A DNA stretch of 5,010 nt from Pseudomonadales bacterium (GTDB taxonomy: Bacteria; Pseudomonadota; Gammaproteobacteria; Pseudomonadales; Moraxellaceae), in assembly GCA_013043915.1 (NCBI GenBank), contig JABEVH010000036.1, positions 1 through 5,010 on the forward strand, in the 5' to 3' direction. Shown here piece by piece: positions 1 to 5,002 of this stretch; position 1 is the stretch's first letter, and every line of letters starts with the position of its first letter. A program made the position numbers and the translations under genes. The notes under the pieces are model-generated. The model searched no databases and had not been told where the DNA came from. It saw only the letters and a list, made by a program, of their open reading frames with translations.

Positions 1-7
1 AGGTATT

Positions 8-751
8 TCAGGCCATATACATGCCTCCATTGACATGCAACGTATGCCCCGTGATGTATTCAGCCGCGTCACTGGCTAAAAAACCCACCGCATGGGCAAT
101 ATCCTCAGGACGCCCAAGGCTCCCCAAAGGAATTTGTTTCAGCATTATTTCGCGCTGCTCGGCTGACAAACCATGCGTCATATCCGTAGCAATAAATCCC
201 GGCGCTACCGCGTTAACCGTGATATGCCGTGAACCCACTTCACGCGCCAATGCTTTGGTAAAACCTTCCAGTCCTGCTTTAGCTGCCGCATAATTGACTT
301 GCCCGGCGTTGCCCGTGCTACCCACGACAGAGCCTATATTGATAATGCGTCCAAAGCGCTCACGCATCATCCCCTTCAAACAAGCCTTACTCAGACGAAA
401 CAGAGCACTGAGGTTAGTATTGATAACGGCATCCCAGTCATCCTCTTTCATACGAAGCATCAGCGTATCACGCGTTATTCCCGCATTGTTCACCAGAATC
501 AGCGGCACACCAAAGTGCTGATCAATTTGACTAAGTGCATGTTCTACCGATGCTCCCTGCGACACATCCAAAACCATGCCCACACCCTGGAAACCAGCCT
601 GGGCCAGCGCGTCCGAGATACTAGCCGCCCCAGCCTCACTGGTAGCCGTACCTATCACAATAGCTCCCTGAGCGGCCAGGTGCCAGGCAATGGCCTTGCC
701 TATGCCTCTTGAGGCTCCTGTCACTAACGCAATACGATTCTGTAAGGACAT
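8..751 (-). CDS. fabG: 3-oxoacyl-[acyl-carrier-protein] reductase FabG
   Basis: This gene encodes the cytosolic NADPH-dependent reductase that converts 3-oxoacyl-ACP to 3-hydroxyacyl-ACP, the first reduction of each type II fatty-acid elongation cycle. The 247-residue product has the normal length and the full short-chain dehydrogenase signature. TGASRGIG at residues 11-18 binds the cofactor, NNAG lies at 88-91, and the catalytic set is Asn113, Ser141, Tyr154 and Lys158 (YxxxK). NGG near the C terminus is also typical. The ATG starts 6 bases after the fabD stop, with AGG about 5 bases before it, so translation is probably coupled to fabD. It is the last complete gene of the operon in the window; acpP would be expected past the left edge. 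Other short-chain dehydrogenases look similar, but the position next to fabD and the family-typical segment after NNAG make FabG nearly certain. Confidence 0.97.
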   Translation of the reverse strand: MSLQNRIALVTGASRGIGKAIAWHLAAQGAIVIGTATSEAGAASISDALAQAGFQGVGMVLDVSQGASVEHALSQIDQHFGVPLILVNNAGITRDTLMLRMKEDDWDAVINTNLSALFRLSKACLKGMMRERFGRIINIGSVVGSTGNAGQVNYAAAKAGLEGFTKALAREVGSRHITVNAVAPGFIATDMTHGLSAEQREIMLKQIPLGSLGRPEDIAHAVGFLASDAAEYITGHTLHVNGGMYMA

Positions 752-757
752 GATGAC

Positions 758-1696
758 CTACCCCCGCACACATGAATGATCAAGTGCCTGCTGCAAGGCC
801 TCCGTAACATCCAGAGGCCAGACTGTAAAAGCAGGCATACGCTTAGCCAAACCGGATAATACTCGTCCTGGGCCACACTCATAAAGTTCCGTCACGCCCC
901 TGACCTGAAATTCCTGCATGGTTCTTACCCACTGAACCGGACTATACAACTGTTCCAGCAAACGTCGACGTAAATCACTTTCATCCTGAGCCGGCTGTGC
1001 ATCGATATTATGCAGCACCATGACAGAAGGCATCCGAATCTTGACCTTGGACAGGGCATGGGCCAAAGCATTAGCAGCAGGTTTCATCAAACGACTATGT
1101 GCTGGAACGCTTACAGGCAAAGCCAGAACACGCTTGGCTCCACGTGCTTTACAAGCAGCCATGGCAACCTCAACAGCTGAGCGATTGCCCGCCATCACTA
1201 CCTGCCCGGGCATATTAAAATTAACAGCCTGAACACTACCGTACTCATCATCCACAGATAAACATGCCTGGATAACATCATCATCTTCCAACCCAAGTAC
1301 GGCAGCCATCAACCCCTCGCCTTGAGGTACTGCTTCCTGCATAAGGCGTCCGCGTTCAGCCACCAGCACCACCGCTTCTTCAAGCTCAAGGCTCCCGGCA
1401 CACACTAAGGCTGAGTACTCTCCCAAGCTATGTCCTGCCAGCAGGGCAGGCTCCCTGCCACCACGCTCGCACCAAAGCCCATACAAGGCAACACTGCAGG
1501 CCAACAGTGCAGGTTGCGTGTATCGAGTTTCATTCAAGATTGCCTCAGGCCCTTCCTTGATCAATCGAATCAGGTCGGCGTTCAATGCCGTAGAGGCACG
1601 TTGCAAAACCGCAATAAATGCTGGTTCAGCCATATAACATGACAGCATGCCAACCTGTTGCGAACCCTGACCCGGAAATACAAAGGCATCCACCAT
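758..1696 (-). CDS. fabD: Malonyl-CoA:ACP transacylase FabD
   Basis: FabD transfers malonate from CoA to acyl carrier protein and so supplies the two-carbon donor for every elongation step. The 312-residue length is normal for the family. FPGQGSQ at residues 7-13 forms the oxyanion region, and GHSLGE at 88-93 carries the nucleophile Ser90. Arg117 is placed to bind the malonyl carboxylate, His200 in PAHS is the catalytic base, and Gln249 lies before YSPVQW. CGPGRVL at 274-280 is the usual C-terminal motif. The start is an ATG 4 bases after the plsX stop, and the AGGAATTAGGG stretch overlapping the end of plsX serves as the ribosome binding site, so coupling to plsX is likely. No fabH lies upstream. 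All active-site residues are intact, so I expect a working enzyme. Confidence 0.97.
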   Translation of the reverse strand: MVDAFVFPGQGSQQVGMLSCYMAEPAFIAVLQRASTALNADLIRLIKEGPEAILNETRYTQPALLACSVALYGLWCERGGREPALLAGHSLGEYSALVCAGSLELEEAVVLVAERGRLMQEAVPQGEGLMAAVLGLEDDDVIQACLSVDDEYGSVQAVNFNMPGQVVMAGNRSAVEVAMAACKARGAKRVLALPVSVPAHSRLMKPAANALAHALSKVKIRMPSVMVLHNIDAQPAQDESDLRRRLLEQLYSPVQWVRTMQEFQVRGVTELYECGPGRVLSGLAKRMPAFTVWPLDVTEALQQALDHSCVRG

Positions 1697-1700
1697 GACC

Positions 1701-2714
1701 CTAATTCCTTGTCGTTGAAATGACCAAGCGCTCTGCGATCAAATCCGGCATATTGATGGCCGCTTCACGCAAGGCTACCCGCAAAGCATTGACAAATGCG
1801 ACACGTTCGGCGCCTCCGTGGCTTTTCACCACAATACCTGTCAACCCTACGAGACTCGCGCCATTATAATGTGAAGGATCCATTTGCTTTTTCAGGCCCC
1901 GCCAAATCGGTAGCGCCATAGCCCCCAAGAAGCGACGCATCCAGCTACGCTCGATTTCATCACGTATACGTTGTGCAAACATACGCGCTACGCCTTCAGA
2001 AAACTTAAGTGCAACATTCCCCACAAAACCATCACAGACGACAACATCTGCCTGACCAAGAAATACTCTGTCACCTTCGATATAACCGATATAGTTCAGT
2101 CCTGATTCCTGCAGCAGCTGGTTGGTCTTTTTGATCAAATCATTGCCTTTAATATCTTCTTCACCAATGTTGAGCAGTCCGACACGCGGACGAGCAATCC
2201 CGTCAAGGCACTCAGCAACAATGCTACCCATATGAGCAAACTGCAGCAAATTTTCAGGAGATGAATCTACATTGGCACCCAGATCCAGCATATGACAATG
2301 CCCTCCCTGGGTAGGAAGAGCCGTCAGGATCGCAGGCCGATCAATAAGCGCATGGGTTTTAAGAACAAAGCGGCTAACGGCCATCAAAGCGCCTGTATTG
2401 CCTGCACTAACGACTGCATGGGCACGCCCATCACGCACCAGTTCAATGGCCAGACGCATGGACGAATGTTTCTTCTGACGCAGCGCTACTGAAACAGGGT
2501 CATCAGAGAGGACAACTTCTTCCGTGTGTACAACAGTTACCCGCAGGCTATCCTGCCAACCAGAAGGTAAATGTTTACGAATTTCCGTTTCATGACCGAC
2601 CAGAATGACACTGGCATCTTCAGCATCACGCAAAAGATCAATGACAGCAGGAACAGTAACGCGGGGACCGTGATCCCCGCCCATGGCATCTACCGCCAGG
2701 GTAACAGCCGACAC
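1701..2714 (-). CDS. plsX: Phosphate acyltransferase PlsX
   Basis: PlsX converts acyl-ACP and phosphate to acyl-phosphate, the donor used by PlsY to make lysophosphatidate. It is a peripheral membrane enzyme at the branch between fatty-acid and phospholipid synthesis. The 337-residue product is of normal length and starts almost at the hallmark motif: VDAMGGDHGP spans residues 8-17. Other family features are SAGNTGA near residue 105, the DLGANVD block, NIGEE followed by KGND, VVCDGFVGN, and NGASLVGL followed by KSHGGA near the C terminus. The start codon is GTG, not ATG, 6 bases after the rpmF stop. AGG lies 5 bases before it and overlaps the rpmF stop codon. The GTG sits in the loop of a short inverted repeat, listed separately. 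The start is well fixed because the conserved motif follows at once and the reading frame gives no better choice. Confidence 0.97.
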   Translation of the reverse strand: MSAVTLAVDAMGGDHGPRVTVPAVIDLLRDAEDASVILVGHETEIRKHLPSGWQDSLRVTVVHTEEVVLSDDPVSVALRQKKHSSMRLAIELVRDGRAHAVVSAGNTGALMAVSRFVLKTHALIDRPAILTALPTQGGHCHMLDLGANVDSSPENLLQFAHMGSIVAECLDGIARPRVGLLNIGEEDIKGNDLIKKTNQLLQESGLNYIGYIEGDRVFLGQADVVVCDGFVGNVALKFSEGVARMFAQRIRDEIERSWMRRFLGAMALPIWRGLKKQMDPSHYNGASLVGLTGIVVKSHGGAERVAFVNALRVALREAAINMPDLIAERLVISTTRN

Positions 2715-2721
2715 GTCGGCC
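2706..2721 (-). promoter_or_regulatory. Inverted repeat holding the plsX GTG start in its loop
   Basis: On the minus strand GCCGA and UCGGC pair around the loop CGUG, and an outer G-U pair can extend the stem to six. The loop contains the GTG start codon of plsX, and the 5' arm uses the last G of the AGG ribosome-binding element and of the rpmF stop codon. A ribosome finishing rpmF would open this structure. It is therefore a plausible translational coupling device, but that function is inferred from position only. Confidence 0.4.
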
Positions 2722-2906
2722 TATTCGTCGTCTTGCGCCACGGTGAACAACTGGCGTCCACGATAAAATCCATCTTTAGTCACATGGTGACGACGATGCA
2801 TTTCACCAGTTTCCTTATCTACGCTCAGCGCGGGACCACTCAAAGCATCATGGGAACGACGCATATCACGACGCGAACGAGTTTTTCGGTTTTGTTGAAC
2901 TGCCAT
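2721..2906 (-). CDS. rpmF: 50S ribosomal protein L32
   Basis: L32 is a small basic protein of the large ribosomal subunit. The 61-residue product begins MAVQQNRKTRSRRDMRRSHD, the standard L32 N terminus, and continues with the SVDKETGE and HRRHHVTKDGFYRG blocks. There are no cysteines, so this is the zinc-free form usual in gammaproteobacteria. The length is about 4 residues above the E. coli protein, because of an acidic tail. The start is an ATG with a good ribosome binding site, GGGAGTG at 2914-2920, 7 bases upstream. It lies 31 bases after the yceD stop and 6 bases before plsX. The gap before it contains a small GGGC/GCCC inverted repeat (2921-2933) next to the ribosome binding site; I cannot say whether it matters. 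Confidence 0.98.
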   Translation of the reverse strand: MAVQQNRKTRSRRDMRRSHDALSGPALSVDKETGEMHRRHHVTKDGFYRGRQLFTVAQDDE

Positions 2907-2913
2907 GGTCTTT

Positions 2914-2933
2914 CACTCCCGGGCCTTAAGCCC
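2914..2933 (-). promoter_or_regulatory. Ribosome binding site and small inverted repeat before rpmF
   Basis: GGGAGTG at 2914-2920 (minus strand) stands 7 bases before the rpmF ATG and is the strongest ribosome binding site in the window, which fits a highly expressed ribosomal protein. Directly upstream, GGGC-CTTAA-GCCC at 2921-2933 can form a 4-base-pair stem. The stem is too short to be called a terminator and has no T run. Confidence 0.5.
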
Positions 2934-2937
2934 TATT

Positions 2938-3486
2938 TCAATCACGCTTACCTGCCAGCAAATCTGCCAAGCCAGCGAAAGGTTTTCTGGTTTCCTGCCC
3001 TGTCACTCCGTCCGAAACAACAGGCTGTTCAATCGTTGCAACCATGTCAGGTTCAACTATCTCGACACAATTTTCATGCCGCCCCACCATGGGAAGGCAT
3101 AACAAAAGCTCATCCTCTACCACTTGAGGAAAATCTAGCTGTCCTTCCTCGTCCAGAAAAACATAATCATCACTGTCCGATAAGTGCTCAGCCTCACTCT
3201 CATCAGCCAAGAGGTGCAAAGTCAAGACTTCATCAATCTCCCACGCCAACGACCCCAAACACCGCTGACAAACCAGTACAGGACTGGCCTTTAACGCCAG
3301 CTGTAGCAAGGGATGCCGTCTTGGGTCCCGCGAAAACTTCGCACTCAGCCTCAACTGACCTGAATCTCCGCCCAACAAAGCCGACAAACGAGCAAAAACC
3401 GCCAGAGAAACTTCTTGCTCCAGCTGCATATCGCGATCAGCCCATCGATGAGCATCAACTTTGTTTGGAAGCGACGTGGTAGACAT
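2938..3486 (-). CDS. yceD: YceD / DUF177 family protein, large-subunit rRNA accumulation
   Basis: This is the DUF177 protein that precedes rpmF in most proteobacteria. In E. coli and plants the family is linked to 23S rRNA accumulation, but its biochemical role is not settled. With the start chosen here the product has 182 residues, close to E. coli YceD. Family marks are CQRC at residues 73-76, the acidic EDELLLCLPM block at 124-133, a cysteine in HENC at 137-140, and the KPFAGLADLL tail. The frame stays open 17 codons further to an ATG at 3537. I prefer the ATG at 3484-3486 because it matches the usual N terminus (SLPNKVDAHRWADRD), because the AAAAGG before the upstream ATG abuts it with no spacing, and because a strong promoter lies between the two. 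The chosen ATG has no ribosome binding site, as expected if the message is nearly leaderless. Confidence 0.92.
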   Translation of the reverse strand: MSTTSLPNKVDAHRWADRDMQLEQEVSLAVFARLSALLGGDSGQLRLSAKFSRDPRRHPLLQLALKASPVLVCQRCLGSLAWEIDEVLTLHLLADESEAEHLSDSDDYVFLDEEGQLDFPQVVEDELLLCLPMVGRHENCVEIVEPDMVATIEQPVVSDGVTGQETRKPFAGLADLLAGKRD

Positions 3487-3495
3487 AGGCGCGCA

Positions 3496-3524
3496 ATGAT
3501 AGGCGCATGACTTAAACTTGTCAA
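3496..3524 (-). promoter_or_regulatory. Sigma-70 promoter of the yceD-rpmF-plsX-fabD-fabG operon
   Basis: On the minus strand the perfect -35 box TTGACA (3519-3524) is followed after exactly 17 bases by TATCAT (3496-3501), five of six matches to the -10 consensus. The start site should fall near 3486-3490, that is 0-4 bases before the yceD ATG. The stretch between -10 and the start, TGCGCGCC, is strongly GC-rich, as at promoters under stringent control. The hexamers and spacing are seen directly; promoter activity and regulation are inferred. Confidence 0.75.
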
Positions 3525-3541
3525 AGCGAATTACCATCCTT

Positions 3542-3553
3542 TTAGGCGCCTAA
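3542..3553. repeat. 12-base perfect palindrome TTAGGCGCCTAA at the end of the GGDEF gene
   Basis: TTAGGCGCCTAA covers the last two codons and the stop codon of the GGDEF gene and lies just upstream of the yceD promoter. It has no loop and no following T run, so it is not a good intrinsic terminator. Half of it (TAGGCGC) recurs twice around the yceD -10 box, so it may instead be a protein site. That reading is weak. Confidence 0.4.
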
Positions 3554-4819
3554 CTCTCCCATGCGCACCATAAACTCAGCATCAGCTATAACTTCTAATT
3601 CCACTTGATTACGTCCCATACGTTTAGCCCGGTACAGCCCCGTATCTGCACATTCAAACAGACGTCTAGCTGAAATTTCCTCACTAGGCACATGACATGC
3701 CACACCTATCGAAACCGTTACACTCTGCCCCACTGCAGCTCGAGGATGATAGATAGCCAATGCCTCTACCGCTTCACACAGCCGGCGAGCCTCAATAAGA
3801 AGATCTTCAATAGCTGCATTAGGCCATACCACCACAAATTCCTCACCGCCAAATCGGGCAACGATATCCCCCGGACGACGCGCTGCGGTAGCGATCACAG
3901 CGGCCACATGCTTCAAGCAGTGATCTCCCGCCACGTGGCCGCAGCTATCGTTGTATTGTTTGAATGCGTCGACGTCTATCACCATGACACCTAAGGGTTG
4001 CTGCGCCCTGAATGCACGTCGCCACTCCGCATCATAGCGGTCTTCAAAACTGCGTCGATTATCCAATCCAGTCAAAGCATCATGCAATGACAAATCAGCC
4101 AGCCTTAGATTGGCTTCCTCCAGGCGGGCCTTCTGCCGACGAACTTCTCTCATCTGACAATAAGCTACACGACTGCCCTTTTCCAGGAAGTAAGAAGCTG
4201 CCCCCAACATTAAAGCTGCTGTCACCAACGCAATATTTTCTATCAGCAGGACCCAAGGAGAATGTTGCCAGTGTACGACTGCAACACCGTTATGCAACAC
4301 CAAACCAGCAATCATCAACCATGAGGCGTAGCGCAACGGCACTCTCATCAAAATAAAGCTAAACATCCAGCTTAACAGCAGGCCCATCACATAAAGATCA
4401 TGAAGCTCAGAGGGAGCTAGCAGGCTTGCCAATTCAACCGTCAGCATCACGAGCACACAAAATACTGACTGTACTGCTTCATGTACGGCCAAATCTTTAA
4501 CGCGGCGACAGGCCAACGCTACAGCCACCAGGGTAAAAAGACCTACAGCCAATCGAACCAGCCACGCCTTACCGACTTGGCGCTCGTAAAGAAAGAAATC
4601 CAGAACCGAGAAAAAAAGATAAACAAAAGCGCCACCCATCAGAGCATGCCTAAAGTGGCGATCCAGCGTCGACCACAAGAAGGATTGATACGCTTTTTCA
4701 TCTTCAGCAGAAAATCGCTGTGTGAAACGACGACGAGGCTCGAGAAGGCTAGATTCTCCTTCTTGCACAATCCCCGTCTCTACGTATGCATCCAAAGTCC
4801 ACCCCTGACTCAATCCCAA
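3542..4819 (-). CDS. Membrane-anchored diguanylate cyclase (GGDEF domain)
   Basis: This is a probable diguanylate cyclase that makes c-di-GMP from two GTP at the inner membrane. Counting from the outermost start, residues 1-55 are soluble. Six hydrophobic segments follow at about 61-78, 86-104, 112-135, 141-158, 163-183 and 188-212, then a charged, probably coiled-coil linker at 219-246 and a GGDEF domain at about 247-410. The domain is complete: LTGLDNRRSF at 249-258, metal ligand Asp282 in IDVDAFK, GGEEF at 324-328, and the inhibitory site RPGD at 315-318, five residues before GGEEF. Activity with product inhibition is therefore expected. I do not recognise the membrane part as a named sensor domain, and no EAL domain follows. 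The start is uncertain: the outermost codon is TTG at 4819 without a clear ribosome binding site, TTG at 4795 has AGGGG at good spacing, and GTG at 4768 is also possible. The first in-frame ATG (residue 61) would cut into the membrane part. Confidence 0.9.
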   Translation of the reverse strand: MGLSQGWTLDAYVETGIVQEGESSLLEPRRRFTQRFSAEDEKAYQSFLWSTLDRHFRHALMGGAFVYLFFSVLDFFLYERQVGKAWLVRLAVGLFTLVAVALACRRVKDLAVHEAVQSVFCVLVMLTVELASLLAPSELHDLYVMGLLLSWMFSFILMRVPLRYASWLMIAGLVLHNGVAVVHWQHSPWVLLIENIALVTAALMLGAASYFLEKGSRVAYCQMREVRRQKARLEEANLRLADLSLHDALTGLDNRRSFEDRYDAEWRRAFRAQQPLGVMVIDVDAFKQYNDSCGHVAGDHCLKHVAAVIATAARRPGDIVARFGGEEFVVVWPNAAIEDLLIEARRLCEAVEALAIYHPRAAVGQSVTVSIGVACHVPSEEISARRLFECADTGLYRAKRMGRNQVELEVIADAEFMVRMGELGA

Positions 4820-4837
4820 ACAGCTACAAAATGCCAG

Positions 4838-4866
4838 ATTATAGCCTCACTAATCAATCATGCACG
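4838..4866 (-). promoter_or_regulatory. Probable promoter of the GGDEF gene
   Basis: A perfect -10 box TATAAT lies at 4838-4843 on the minus strand, preceded by GC to read GCTATAATCT. The -35 region at 17 bases (CGTGCA, 4861-4866) is poor. A C just before a strong -10 with a weak -35 is typical of sigma-S promoters, although sigma-70 could also use it. The start site would fall near 4831, leaving about 12 bases before the outermost TTG start or 36 before the TTG at 4795. Confidence 0.5.
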
Positions 4867-4913
4867 TAAATATCTTACAAGTCAGCCTAAGCAACACGAA
4901 ATGTGAGCAAGAT

Positions 4914-4960
4914 GAAAGCTCCCGCAGCTAAACGCCCAAAAGCGTTGTAGCTGGGGTTTC
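4914..4960. repeat. Long imperfect inverted repeat (about 18 base pairs)
   Basis: Read on the plus strand, CAGCTA (4925-4930) plus AACGC (4931-4935) pair with GCGTT (4942-4946) and TAGCTG (4948-4953) around the loop CCAAAA, with one bulged base on the right arm. CCC/GGG (4921-4923 with 4954-4956) and GAAA/TTTC (4914-4917 with 4957-4960) extend it past small bulges. Either strand could fold into this hairpin. There is no long T run after it on either strand, so terminator function is doubtful. It could be part of a 5' leader or a small RNA. Confidence 0.55.
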
Positions 4961-4978
4961 TCGGGTCAACGACCAGAG

Positions 4979-5002
4979 CGTGTGGATGTTGCCATCCACA
5001 CG
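4979..5002. repeat. Perfect 10-base-pair hairpin with a GCAA tetraloop on the minus strand
   Basis: CGTGTGGATG (4979-4988) and CATCCACACG (4993-5002) are exact inverted copies separated by TTGC. On the minus strand the loop reads GCAA, a stable GNRA tetraloop, which suggests that minus-strand RNA would fold here. No T run follows on either strand within the window, so it does not look like a simple terminator. Confidence 0.6.

Noticed and set aside
299..712. A 137-codon plus-strand open frame inside fabG
   Set aside because: It lies entirely antisense to an intact fabG and has no family features.
2571..3482. A 303-codon open frame on the plus strand across plsX, rpmF and yceD
   Set aside because: It runs antisense to three well-conserved genes, its product is rich in Pro, His, Gln and Thr as expected from a reverse-frame translation, and it shows no domain or ribosome binding site.
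3487..3537. A longer YceD starting at the ATG at 3537
   Set aside because: The extra 17 residues are not family-like, the AAAAGG before the ATG has no spacing, and the segment contains the promoter.
3542..3553. The palindrome TTAGGCGCCTAA as a terminator of the cyclase transcript
   Set aside because: It has no loop of normal size and is followed by AAAGG on the minus strand, not by a T run.
4481..4906. A 141-codon plus-strand open frame over the start of the cyclase gene
   Set aside because: It is antisense to the cyclase membrane region and its composition is that of a shadow frame; it has no recognisable motif.
4912..4950. A 12-codon plus-strand mini-ORF (MKAPAAKRPKAL) overlapping the long hairpin, like an attenuator leader peptide
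   Set aside because: The ribosome binding site is poor, no run of one regulatory amino acid is present, and so short a frame is expected by chance. The overlap with the hairpin is the only attraction.
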